A DNA stretch of 22,747 nucleotides from Thalassiosira profunda (GCA_036939355.1 JALLAP010000339.1:1-22747); one strand, 5' to 3'; positions 7,749 through 16,433 are shown, numbered from the stretch's first letter. Program-made: numbers and translations. The notes: generated from the letters alone by a model not told the origin.

Positions 7749-8366
7749 TCATGGTTCGAACGGGTGCTCCTCCCCCGTGATCTCCTTGTAAAGATACCTC
7801 CTGTGCAAGACCTTCATAAAGGCCAAATCCTCGTGTCGCAGCTCGCACAGCGAGGCGCACTGCGGGTTGAAGCCCAAATTGGACAATCCCTCCGCGTAGG
7901 CGGCAAGATCGCCCTCGTCCAACGACGGCAGCGTTTCGAGGAGCCACTCCTTCACATAGGGATCAACTTTGGGCACAATGTCGTTCCCTCTGAAGTCCCT
8001 GAAGCGGTTGTCCGGTCCGGCGCCGAGGTCGACGCGTCCGCTTTGCAGCAGTGGCTCGTTGAAGAGCATCCCGCCGACGCCCTGGGACCCAATCGCCGTC
8101 CCAGTATTGACGCTGTCAAAAATAGAGGGGACAACAGCAGATTCCTCCTCCTCGGGATTCTCGTCCGCATTCACGCCGAAGATTGCAAAGTCCCCGTCGT
8201 CCGTGAGGCCGAAGTCGTCGGTGCTGGACATGTGATGGTGATGGGTGCACCGTCGTGATGACCGCTGGCGGCGATTGCAAGAAGAGAGCGGCGGCACCGC
8301 AAATGCCGACGATGGCACCGGCAGGGACAGCGCCACCGCTGCCGCGGGCGCGAGGGGCAACAGCAT
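7749..8366 (-). CDS. Plastid-targeted protein with SAM-like C-terminal domain
   Basis: 205 aa. The chosen ATG (8366) opens a signal peptide, MLLPLAPAAAVALSLPVPSSA, followed directly by FAVPP, which is the Phe-dependent complex-plastid signal. A basic transit stretch comes next (NRRQRSSRRC). The mature part has an acidic low-complexity segment (about 50-80), a Gly-rich middle, and a compact domain at about 136-195. In that domain, WLLETLP, DLAAYAEGL, LGFNPQCASLCELRHEDL and HRRYL resemble a sterile alpha motif (SAM) fold, used for protein or RNA binding. The frame is open further upstream to 8705 without targeting features, so the longer start was rejected. Function is unknown and the SAM assignment is tentative. 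Confidence 0.72.
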   Translation of the reverse strand: MLLPLAPAAAVALSLPVPSSAFAVPPLSSCNRRQRSSRRCTHHHHMSSTDDFGLTDDGDFAIFGVNADENPEEEESAVVPSIFDSVNTGTAIGSQGVGGMLFNEPLLQSGRVDLGAGPDNRFRDFRGNDIVPKVDPYVKEWLLETLPSLDEGDLAAYAEGLSNLGFNPQCASLCELRHEDLAFMKVLHRRYLYKEITGEEHPFEP

Positions 8367-8663
8367 CGGACGTGGATGGAGAGAGGGCCGCGGGCCGGCA
8401 GGAGCAGGGTGTGGGGCGGGCGTCAAATAATGAGCGGGGAGGGAAGACAGGAAGGAGGTACATACACACACGCACCCCAACCTCACCCCTCCCGCACCCT
8501 CCCGCGGCATCCATCTTTGGCCCTGCTGCCAGCCGCTCGCACCGCTGTCCACGTTCTCGTGCTGTTGGAGTGTCCCTCTGCTACCGTGAGGTCGTGTGTC
8601 GACCGCCGGTAGCGGTCTGTGCTTTTGGAGAGCCGGAAAATACGAAGCAGGTGGGGGGGCGCG
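8367..8663. promoter_or_regulatory. Shared promoter region of a divergent pair
   Basis: 297 nt separate the SAM-like gene (-) from the two-TM gene (+). The region is C-rich on the plus strand, with a CACACACG stretch near 8465-8475. No TATA box or palindrome was recognised. A bidirectional promoter is inferred from layout. Confidence 0.45.
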
Positions 8664-9074
8664 ATGGAGCAAATGCACGCGGTCGTCTCGACCGTCCTCG
8701 ACCATGCCCTCGCCCGGTTCAGCGTTGAAGACTTTGACACGGGGTCGCTATGGGCGATGGTCATCGGTATTGTGCTCGGTCTGGTAGTTCTGGGAATCCT
8801 CGCAGCCTATCCTGGTGAGAGGTCGCTAGACGCTCATGGGAGGCCGCTCATCGCACAAAATGCAGCTAACAGTTCGCCGTCCAAATCAATGGAAAGGCAA
8901 ATGGACGAGGATTCCATATCCACAATGCAAATCCTGAACCTCCTGGTGAAAGTCTGCCTTTTCTCGGCATGCATTTACTATCTGAACAGAGATTATGATG
9001 GCATGATCACAAAGTGGTTTGCACGTGCTTTCCCGAGAGAGGCCAAGACTTTGGGTTTGGGCAGCGAATTGTGA
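8664..9074 (+). CDS. Small two-TM membrane protein, unknown function
   Basis: 136 aa from the first ATG that gives a compact protein (MEQMHAVVST). Two hydrophobic helices are clear: residues 29-49 (LWAMVIGIVLGLVVLGILAAY) and about 89-107 (QILNLLVKVCLFSACIYYL). They are separated by a polar 40-residue loop, and the tail is amphipathic and basic (ITKWFARAFPREAK). No cleavable signal peptide and no recognised family. An endomembrane location is plausible. Coding potential is supported by the two helices and the position opposite a good gene. The downstream hydrolase gene converges on it with 132 nt between stops. Confidence 0.6.
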   Translation: MEQMHAVVSTVLDHALARFSVEDFDTGSLWAMVIGIVLGLVVLGILAAYPGERSLDAHGRPLIAQNAANSSPSKSMERQMDEDSISTMQILNLLVKVCLFSACIYYLNRDYDGMITKWFARAFPREAKTLGLGSEL

Positions 9075-9206
9075 TGCAAATGAAACAACTCTGAACAGCA
9101 TAGGTTGACACAGAGTTGCTGAACAAGAGCGCATATTCACTAAACAACAACAGACTGGGTGGATGCGATGGCAAAAACTTCAACTCTACCGATTGTTGAG
9201 TTGTCC

Positions 9207-10096
9207 CTACACCTCCTCTTGCGGAAGCAGTGTTGTCCTTGCCAGCCATTCGTGGGCCTTCTTCATCCCCCATCTGGTATCGCTCGGGTAATAGTTGGCA
9301 TCGAACGTGGACCTCCAACATTCATCCTCCTCGAATGCAAAGCAATGGCCCGCGCGTCCCGACGCCGTCTCCGCCGGACGGACGATGTACCACCCCGATC
9401 CGTCGCTTTGGATGCAATCCCGGGATCCCTCGTCGCAATCGAGCCCCTCTCCGCGCAGGTATCCCGTCGTTGATTCAAGAGACACCGCGACTCGTTCGTA
9501 GTCCCCAAACGGATCCGCATTGCGATCGTCCTCGCCCATCACGCTCAACATTTTGGACCGGTCGAGGGTGGTGTCCACCTTGTCCCAGCAATCTTTGACG
9601 TTGGGTTCAACGTTTCCGATGAGATACGCCGCTCTTACACCAGGTCGGAAGTTGTGCGCCAGGGAGGCGAGGTTGGCGCCCTGCGAAAAGCCGGACACAG
9701 CAATGCCCCGGCCGCAATCCGCCTTGTCCTCGTTGCAAATTGCCGATATCGCGCTCCACTCCTCCTCCGCGATGAAGATATCTCGGGCCTTGTAGACGAA
9801 GTCCCTGCACTGTCGGGGATAATTGTCGTTGGGATAGTCCACAGATACTGCCACGAATCCTGACGTGCCATGTCCAGCGCGTGTGTCTTGTCGTCGCCTT
9901 TCCAGTGGCTCTCGCCTGTGCCCGTGAGCCACACGTAGACTGGGAACGGCCCCGGGCCGGAGGGGGCGATGCCATCAATATCCAGCTTCGGTCCGTAGCC
10001 TCCCGGCTGCCACGATGCGGGGAGGTGGAATTCAACGACTTCGTTCTCTTCATACGCGTACTGGCTGGGGCTGCTGGATGGAGAGAGTTGTGGTTC
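9207..10096 (-). pseudogene. Alpha/beta hydrolase (esterase-like), frameshifted, 5' exon unresolved
   Basis: Serine-hydrolase fold. The nucleophile elbow is GFSQGA, a candidate acid is in GEDDRNADP, and a candidate catalytic His is in AGHCF. Several Cys (DCWD, LDCDEGSRDCIQ, DECW) suggest disulfides and secretion. The beginning reads in one frame from 10096 (EPQLSPSSSPSQYAYEENEV, then EFHLPASW and VYVWLTGTGESHW) to about 9866. There the homologous frame shifts by one base and continues (TSGFVAVSVDYPND) to the stop at 9207. Upstream of 10096 the frame meets TAG preceded by CCTCCTCCTC, which looks like a 3' splice site, so a first exon with signal peptide should lie between 10097 and 10508. It was not identified. 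Either a one-base sequence error or a decayed gene. The substrate is unknown. Confidence 0.65.
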
Positions 10097-10508
10097 CTAG
10101 AGGAGGAGGTGTCGGCAGAGAATCGTTGGATGAGATAGGTGCAGCTATGGCATGCACAGATTGCATGAGCTTCTTTTGCTGACGTCACTGGAGTTGGCGC
10201 GATTGCCGCCTGTCTTATGCGAAGGTCAAAACATTTTAGCGGGCGTGCCCGTAAAATCGAGCAGCTGGCCGACCGACACCATTCAACACAACCGCCCGAA
10301 GACAGCATGAAGCAACAGGAAGCAACTCGGCAGTGCCCTGATCGTCGATGGCACCCATCAAACCAGAAGCACAAACCAACAACGACAGAGCGGAGGACGA
10401 CGTCGAATCCGTTGTCGTTATCGTACCGACGCCCCGGGCCGACGAATAAACAGCAACAATTGCAATCATATCAGGCAAAAAAATATCTTTTCAGAAAAGA
10501 TCCATCAG
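10097..10508. other. Region between the hydrolase exon and the F-box gene
   Basis: It should contain the missing first exon and an intron of the hydrolase (-) and the promoter of the F-box gene (+). The polypyrimidine tract and AG acceptor for the minus strand end at 10097. A hairpin, ATCTTTT-CAG-AAAAGAT (10485-10501), lies 7 nt before the F-box ATG, and its TCTTTTCAG part also resembles a 3' splice site. No start exon could be chosen with confidence. Confidence 0.45.
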
Positions 10509-12998
10509 ATGATCCGCCGCGCCTCGAGCCGCCCCCGGCTGGTCTCCGACGCCGACCGGGACTTTCACAATGCCACCGTCGAGGTGGCAGATGAGCCCTA
10601 CATCAGTGATGATTTGTCGATGGGCGGCTATGGCCACCGTTCCTTCGACAGTTATGATGGAGGCTCGTACCCTTCCGATGGCTTGGAGCAGCCCCCGTTG
10701 TTTCTTCCCGGCCCTCCCGCGCCGGGGCCCGCCCTGATGGGCAAGCGGGGCTCATCGGCGTCCGTGACCGCCGTGGCCGGTCCAATGGACGACTTCGGCC
10801 GGCGGAGCACCCTCCTGGAGGGCGACGACCTCTCAGAGTACATGTCGTGTTATGACGCCACAATGGGCCGGTCGTCGTCCCTGTTGGACCTCCAGGACTC
10901 GTGCGGGAGGGAGGCGTCGCTGGTCTTTGATGAACTTAATCCGGAGCCGAACTGGATTCCCTTGGGGGAGCGGAAACCTTCCGCGGCCAACCTCGCCGGC
11001 ATGTCGGCCAAGCGGAAGCGACCGTCGCAGATCTACCTGACGCCCAAGTCTTCGTATGCTTCTCTTTCGAATGCCTTGCATGCCCCCAGTACTTCTGCGG
11101 GCTACGCCGTCAACAACTTAGCACTGGTGGGCAGTGGCAACGGGCATCTCTTCCAGCCCACGTGCGTGAGCTATAGCCAGAGCTGCGGCCAGATTTCAAT
11201 GAAGCAGCTCCAGCTCCCGTTGGACCTGCCGGAAGAAACTCTCGTCCAAATGGCATCCTACCTCCCCCTCCGGGACGTGCGGGCGTTGGCCGCGACGTGC
11301 CGGACCGTGCGGGCCACACTGGCGGCGAGCCGAGGCGCCAATCAGTCGATTTGGGAGGAGGCGCTCTGCAGGGCGTTCCCACGAGTGTTTTGGCGCGAGG
11401 GCGTAGAAGATTCTCCTGCCATGGAGCAACCCCATCCCGGCGAGGAAGTGGACAGGGCGGAGCTGAGGAGGCTGTTTGTGTATTCCAAGCAGGGGGCTTA
11501 CTGGAGACGAGAATTCTCTGCGAGGGGCTACGTCTGTGCCTCCGATGTCACGTTTGTGGACGACTGCCGGCTATCGATCTCGGGGCTTCAGGACGATGCC
11601 AGAATCAGCGGCATGGTCAACCTGCCCTTGCTTTCTGGTTTGCTCCCATCCAGGTATCCCCAGGGCGTCGATCCAGCGACGCTCTATGGCAGGGTGGACA
11701 TGCTGCGCTACCGCATCCAGTTCCGATCGTACCTCCTCGTCGTGGGAGAGGACAACGCCGCCATGGACGAGGGCCAGGATTCCTACGATGAGGCCGATGT
11801 GCTGCCAGTGCTGCAATTCACGGGTAACGTGGGCACGGGCGATCGATGCATCCGTTCGGATCGTCCCTTCCCTCCGAACTGCGCCAAACTTTCGTGCAGC
11901 TGCGAGCATGCCTTTGGCGGCAGCTTGACGTCGTGGGTGAGAAACCGCGCCAGCGTCAGCAAGAAGAAGAGCGGGAAATCGAGGGGCATCAGCCGCGGAA
12001 GGGCATCGCAATCACGCGGATTGTCCTTCCGGACGAGCAGCTCGCTGTCCACTGCTTCGGCGGGAGCTGCTCGAGAGCGCCCCTTCATACCCACCGGCGC
12101 CCCGTTCGTCGCCCACGTCCCTCCAGTGGCTTTGGTCCCTGGCCAACACTCGCCACTGTTTCGCTTCTTATCAAGCCTGTCGCAGCACTGCACCAGCCCC
12201 GAATCCACCCCGAGGTCTTCGTACATGGACGACGATACCAGCCACACTGGTGAGGAGGAGAAGGAGTGCAATGGCTTGGTGTCCAAGTGCAGGCAGTGTC
12301 TGGGCAAGCTGCGCCAAAACCTGAATCCGTGCAATGGCATGCGACCCTTTGTCATTCCGACAGTCATCTCCAATGGCAGCGATGGCAAGGGTACCGTTGT
12401 GGATGTCACGCCGAGGATGGTGGCGTACTTCGAGGTGACCCTAGTCAAGCGAGGCCAGGATGCATCCCCGCCAAGCACTGGCGAAGGTGGCATGGAGTTG
12501 GGCCGTCTGCGTGGGCTCCACAGAGTGCCGACAGACCAGCATCCGGCGAACCGCCCCCTGCATCTGCGGCGCCTTGAGCTGATCGCCCACCGGGTCCGAC
12601 AGCGACACGAATGCGTGGCCATTGGCCTCTCGACGGATGCCTTCGACACCCGCGATCGCATGCCGGGGTGGGACACCACGTCGTACGGCTACCACGGCGA
12701 CGACGGGGGCATCTTCCACGGCCACGGGGACATGCTGCGACCGTACGGCCCGTCGTTTGGACCGGGGGATACAGTGGGATGCGGGTTGGACTACCGGTCG
12801 CGGAAGATATTCTTCACGAAGAATGGGCAGTTTCTTGGGCATGCGTTTGAGAAGGTCGGGAAGGAGGCCATTGAGAAGGGACTGTACCCCACGGTCGGCG
12901 TCGATACGGAATGTCCCATTTACATGAATTACGGCGAGCGGCCGTTCCGTTTCGATTTGAGGGGCTTCGTCGCCACGGCGGCTGAGGAAGTAAATTGA
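10509..12998 (+). CDS. F-box and SPRY domain protein
   Basis: 829 aa, intronless. The N-terminal ~230 residues are low complexity and Ser/Gly/Pro-rich. A central F-box (about 236-283) reads LPLDLPEETLVQMASYLPL, then RDVRALAATCRTVRATL. F-boxes bind Skp1 and place a substrate receptor in an SCF ubiquitin ligase. A region of about 290-430 follows, then a basic Ser-rich linker. The C-terminal SPRY domain starts at about 637 (VAYFEVTLV) and includes ECVAIGLSTDAF (from 700), MPGWDTTSYGYHGDDG, VGCGLDYRSRKIFFTKNGQ and LYPTVGVDTE. SPRY is a protein-recognition module, so it is the likely substrate-binding end. The start ATG lies just after a hairpin. F-box plus SPRY is a known but uncommon combination (FBXO45 in animals, which is much shorter). 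A ubiquitin-ligase role is inferred. Confidence 0.88.
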   Translation: MIRRASSRPRLVSDADRDFHNATVEVADEPYISDDLSMGGYGHRSFDSYDGGSYPSDGLEQPPLFLPGPPAPGPALMGKRGSSASVTAVAGPMDDFGRRSTLLEGDDLSEYMSCYDATMGRSSSLLDLQDSCGREASLVFDELNPEPNWIPLGERKPSAANLAGMSAKRKRPSQIYLTPKSSYASLSNALHAPSTSAGYAVNNLALVGSGNGHLFQPTCVSYSQSCGQISMKQLQLPLDLPEETLVQMASYLPLRDVRALAATCRTVRATLAASRGANQSIWEEALCRAFPRVFWREGVEDSPAMEQPHPGEEVDRAELRRLFVYSKQGAYWRREFSARGYVCASDVTFVDDCRLSISGLQDDARISGMVNLPLLSGLLPSRYPQGVDPATLYGRVDMLRYRIQFRSYLLVVGEDNAAMDEGQDSYDEADVLPVLQFTGNVGTGDRCIRSDRPFPPNCAKLSCSCEHAFGGSLTSWVRNRASVSKKKSGKSRGISRGRASQSRGLSFRTSSSLSTASAGAARERPFIPTGAPFVAHVPPVALVPGQHSPLFRFLSSLSQHCTSPESTPRSSYMDDDTSHTGEEEKECNGLVSKCRQCLGKLRQNLNPCNGMRPFVIPTVISNGSDGKGTVVDVTPRMVAYFEVTLVKRGQDASPPSTGEGGMELGRLRGLHRVPTDQHPANRPLHLRRLELIAHRVRQRHECVAIGLSTDAFDTRDRMPGWDTTSYGYHGDDGGIFHGHGDMLRPYGPSFGPGDTVGCGLDYRSRKIFFTKNGQFLGHAFEKVGKEAIEKGLYPTVGVDTECPIYMNYGERPFRFDLRGFVATAAEEVN

Positions 12999-13194
12999 CA
13001 TGTGAAGAGTCGAACAGTGATGATGTAACATCAATAAGTGTTTTCTATTACAGAGAATCGCTCTTACACGAGCTTACTGCTACAAGAAAGTACTGCCGGA
13101 GATGTCTGAACTCCTCATCTCCAATCAATGATCTCTAAACAGATACTCATACACGACACCACAATACAACTGCCTAGATCACACTCGAACCTCT

Positions 13195-14293
13195 TCACAA
13201 GGCTTGCTTGGCGGCAAACGCAGCGACGGAAGACGTCATGGCTAAACAAGCAGAGGCAAATTCAGAGGATGAGTGGTTTTCTCGGACAGGGAATACACAG
13301 ATACAGACAATTCGCTTACCAGCAGCCCAGGAGCCAAAATAGCCATTGCCGGTCACTAGGAAGGGACCGCGGAAGGTGACGAAGCACGCCTCGACGATCC
13401 AGGCCNCCAAAATAGCCATTGCCGGTCACTAGGAAGGGACCGCGGAAGGTGACGAAGCACGCCTCGACGATCCAGGCCACGGCAAGAATGGCCATAACGC
13501 CGAAATGAGCCATGCCCTTGACGTTCTTGTCCTTCTTTTCGAGGCAGACCTGGAGCATGATGTAGACGAAGGACACGGCACCCATGACGATCGCGAAGAT
13601 GGCTTCGCCCTTGTAGAAGCCATCGCGGATGGGATCAATCGACGCGACGAAGACGACGACGGACGCGACGAGGAGGCCCATCATGGCGTCCATTCCCTTG
13701 ACGGTGGAGCCGAAGGCTTCCTTGGTCATGCCCTGGGAGAAAGCGGTGGCGAAGGCGAGGGCCCACGCGGCAAAGTAGCCGTTCCCGGTCCCGGTGAAGG
13801 GCTCCCGGAAGGTGAGGAAGCAGGCGCCCACGAAGGAGTAGGCGAAGTTGAGGGTGTTCATGTGCTTCCCGACCTTCTCGTACATGTCGTCGGAGAACTT
13901 GTGGAGGACGAGCGCGAAGAAGGAGAGGATCATGGCGATGCAGGAGACGGAGATGACGTAGCTGGCGTAGCCCTGTTGTGTTCGCAAAGGTTCGAGTGAG
14001 CGGGGAGAGATATTGCAAGGCATGCGATGTGAGAAGGGGTGGGGCGTTGGCGGGTTGAGTATGAAGTGCACAACTGATGTGTAACTCACCGACAGGCTGC
14101 CGTAATAGGAGGTGGTGGCGATCAAGAGGACGATGCTCGCGATGAGGGCTACAAAGAGGGGCAGCTGGGTCTCGTCGAGCTCGACGCCTCCGACCATCGT
14201 CTTGCCGCCCTCCGCGGCGGGCTCCTCCTCCTTCGCCTGCTCAGGGGCGGCGTCCTCCACGTCCACCATACCGGCGTTGTCTTCTTCGGCCAT
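13195..14293 (-). CDS. Eight-helix membrane protein (internal duplication), paralog A, broken by assembly join
   Basis: Unrecognised family; paralog of 19993-20835. Exons are 14293-14090, 13972-13320 and 13241-13195. The middle exon contains an N and a duplicated 72-nt block. Without those 73 nt the protein is 276 aa and in frame to the stop. After a 42-residue acidic tail, two homologous halves follow. Half 1 (about 44-146) contains LIASIVLLIAT, GACFLTF and TGNGYFAAWA. Half 2 (about 166-270) contains LVASVVVFVAS, EACFVTF and TGNGYFGSWA. Each half has about four hydrophobic segments. No signal peptide. MAEEDNAG was chosen as start because the paralog begins at the equivalent place, although the frame is open upstream to 14728. 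Function unknown; a channel, transporter or tetraspan-like scaffold is conceivable. Confidence 0.8.
13242..13319 (-). other. Intron 2 of membrane paralog A (78 nt)
   Basis: Donor GTAAGC, acceptor TTGTTTAG. Splicing gives a C-terminus SWAAAMTSSVAAFAAKQAL that aligns with SWAGAGTSTMAAFVAEKAM in paralog B. It is a multiple of three and stop-free in frame. Confidence 0.85.
13334..13478. other. Assembly join: perfect 72-nt duplication around a single N
   Basis: Positions 13334-13405 and 13407-13478 are identical and separated by one N at 13406. The block encodes the second TGNG motif region of paralog A. Its duplication truncates the reading frame, and removing one copy plus the N restores a protein matching paralog B. 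Confidence 0.93.
13973..14089 (-). other. Intron 1 of membrane paralog A (117 nt)
   Basis: Donor GTGAGT, acceptor AACACAACAG. Splicing joins SYYGSLS to GYASYVISVSC, matching the paralog. Phase 0, a multiple of three (39 codons), stop-free in frame. Confidence 0.88.
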
Positions 14294-14822
14294 TGTTCTG
14301 GGTTGTTCGAGAGTGGAGCGAGGATATCCTTTGGTTGTCAGCGGCCTGGATTTATGAGCGGATCTCCTCTTGCAAAGCAAGGTGATTCTTTCTCTGGCTG
14401 CATGAACCTCGCTTTTGGGCAGGGAGGCTTGAGGGTTCTCATCCATCAAAAGTTGAGTTCTCCGACGTTCTAGTGTCATCGTAGGATTCCTACGTAGATT
14501 TGTTGATCGAGGGGTGTCAGGGAGGCTGATCTTTGGGCGGGCCTCTTTCTGTCTGTCACCCCCAAACAGCTGTCCCAGGAAGCTGCAACCAACCAAGCCA
14601 CCAATCGCTGTCGAGCAGCTGGCTGCCATACTACTGTTCCCAGGCGCTCTGGAAATGCAGCACTCACATCTCGCGAGCCTTTCCCGATGACTTTGGTTAA
14701 TGTCTGTTAGTGCATCTGTTGTGCTCATAAGATACCTCTATTGATATTCCTCGCCAATCAGAGCCCTGCCGGGCAAAGCAAAAAACTCTAAAGCTGTTGG
14801 TTATAGTATGTTTCCCCTGCAT
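14294..14822. promoter_or_regulatory. Upstream region of membrane paralog A
   Basis: 529 nt between the start of paralog A and the stop of MsrB, both on the minus strand. It contains the ACGTAGGAA element in inverted-repeat form, GTAGGA-T-TCCTAC (14481-14493, with TTCCTACGT at 14487-14495), about 195 nt upstream of the ATG. The frame of paralog A stays open through most of it, but the peptide has no counterpart in paralog B. No other gene is seen. Confidence 0.5.
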
Positions 14823-15665
14823 CTAGCCCGGAAACACCGGACCCCTTCCTCCGTTCTTTGGAGGCAAATCTCCCCGCACCATCTCCAGATCTCCGCCACC
14901 GCTCTTTTGTTCCTTTGGAACAAAGAGCAACGCCGCGCCATCGATGCAATACCTCTTCCCGCTGACAAAGGCCGGCGTTCCAGGAAACAGGAATCCATCC
15001 GCAAACACATCCCCCAAGTGGCCGCCGCACGTTTGGCATCGCACTTCCGCACCGGCTAGCTGGTATTGCATTTTCGACACATCTTCCATTTCGACGTTCG
15101 ATACCGACGGTTCGGACGTGCTCATCAAAGGAGTTGCAAAGCTCGGCCACCCCGTCCCGCTGTGGAATTTCTGTTTTGCGTCGAACAGCGGCGTGCCGCA
15201 TCCCGCACAGATGTACGCGCCCGGACGTTCCTCGCCCTCGAGAATCGAAGAGTATGGCGATTCGGTCCCTCCCTGGCGCAGGATGAAGTATTGCATCGAG
15301 GAGAGATTCTCGTTCCATTCGGCCTCTGTTTTCTGCACGGCGTATCCGTTAGTGCGAGACTTGGCATTTTTGGCCGCGGCGGAGGACGCAATTGGTATGG
15401 GAGATGCAATGGCAGTTGTCAAGAGGGATCCAAACGTCAGGGACTTTTGGAGGACCTCCCGCCGGCTGCCGCTGTCCGACGTCGATTCCACGAAAAGTTG
15501 TGTCGACAGTTGCATGTGGTAGCGTGCAGCGCTAGCATCGGGCGCGATGAAGGAAGATGCCGTTGTGGCGAGCATGCATAGTTGAAGCAACGCCGTCGCA
15601 ATTGGCCACGTCACACCTCGAGAGGGTGATGGGTGATGTTCAGCCTGCAGTGCCGCCATCGCCAT
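14823..15665 (-). CDS. msrB: Peptide-methionine (R)-S-oxide reductase, plastid thylakoid-lumen type
   Basis: Reduces methionine-R-sulfoxide in proteins. 280 aa. The leader has three parts. First comes a signal peptide with hydrophobic core at about 20-37 (PIATALLQLCMLATTASS). FIAP and a short transit stretch follow. Last is a twin-arginine thylakoid signal at 68-99 (SRREVLQKS, a hydrophobic run, then SSAAA). The MsrB domain spans about 105-250, with zinc-binding pairs CAGC (153/156) and CQTC (210/213), the GTGWPSF substrate segment (170-176) and the catalytic Cys in RYCIDGAALLF (C240). The Pro/Gly-rich tail ends VFPG. The start is the ATG at 15665 (15659 is an alternative); the frame is open to 16142 but without another ATG before the last one. 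Location in the thylakoid lumen is inferred from the leader. Confidence 0.9.
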   Translation of the reverse strand: MAMAALQAEHHPSPSRGVTWPIATALLQLCMLATTASSFIAPDASAARYHMQLSTQLFVESTSDSGSRREVLQKSLTFGSLLTTAIASPIPIASSAAAKNAKSRTNGYAVQKTEAEWNENLSSMQYFILRQGGTESPYSSILEGEERPGAYICAGCGTPLFDAKQKFHSGTGWPSFATPLMSTSEPSVSNVEMEDVSKMQYQLAGAEVRCQTCGGHLGDVFADGFLFPGTPAFVSGKRYCIDGAALLFVPKEQKSGGGDLEMVRGDLPPKNGGRGPVFPG

Positions 15666-16433
15666 AGCTTGCCAGACCTTGGATATGTCGCCCGAAACAG
15701 CACGTCCACCGGGGAGCGCAGATTGCAAAAGGGGGAAGTGGAGCCTCGACACGAGATTGCTGAAGGAATGGAGCAGCACAGCGCCCGCTTGGTACAGCGC
15801 AGGCAGGCATGCAAAGCAAGGGGAAGGCGGAAGTGAGCGGTTTGATTGAGCGATGCCTGCGTGAACTTTATGCTCAAATAGCTCGCAAATATGTATGGTA
15901 AAGTTACCTGTCAGAGGCGACCCCGTAGCTCGCACGAGAACCCTGCTCTCCGAAGAAAGCAAAGGCAAAGACCCATCAACTCGTCGAAACAAACCCACAA
16001 AGCAAGTCGATGCATCAAACGAACCGTAGCAACGCAATAGCAACGAACCATAGCAGAGCAGCAACCCATTGCAAAGGTGACCAACGGAGCCACATCCAGT
16101 GGATAAGCAGGTGCTCTTTATATCAGTGGGAGCACAATACACACCGAAGTTGAAAGACTGCCATCAGCGTTCAAAGGTATCTTCTCTAACGTTCGAGCGA
16201 ATTGATCCCATCAACGCCTGCGCGCATCTTCACCCTCGCCTGAAACCGCGCCATTCCAGGAGGATTGGTCCAATCTAATACATCTGACGGATGAGGCATT
16301 CAGATAAAATGAATGCAACCACAACAACAAGAATCAACATCATCGACGCCGCCATCTGTAGCCGCTATATAAATCGAGGCATACCAGCAACAACAGCACC
16401 AGTAGCATACCAACAACCCTTCGGGGTTTCGCA
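15666..16433. promoter_or_regulatory. Divergent promoter region between MsrB and the EEP gene
   Basis: 768 nt without a supported gene. On the plus strand a TATA box, TATATAAA (16366-16373), lies 61 nt before the EEP ATG, and a CCAAT-box palindrome, GATTGG-T-CCAATC (16263-16275), lies about 90 nt further upstream. A hairpin, GCATTCA-N7-TGAATGC, is at 16296-16316. On the minus strand ATATAAA (16118-16124) is a possible TATA box for MsrB, but it is 450 nt from the ATG. That would imply a long 5' UTR or a 5' intron (donor-like CAG/GTAACT at 15910-15909). Confidence 0.6.

Noticed and set aside
9860..9875. Programmed -1 frameshift in the hydrolase
   Set aside because: No slippery heptamer or downstream structure is apparent; a sequence error or decay fits better.
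11783..12679. 298-aa open frame antisense to the F-box/SPRY gene
   Set aside because: Covered by a frame with two recognisable domains; composition typical of a shadow frame.
14294..14728. 145-codon in-frame extension upstream of membrane paralog A
   Set aside because: The peptide has no counterpart in paralog B and looks like non-coding sequence; the ATG at 14293 aligns with the paralog start.
15666..16142. N-terminal extension of MsrB
   Set aside because: It would place 159 residues before a good signal peptide, and no ATG occurs between 16142 and 15665 in frame.
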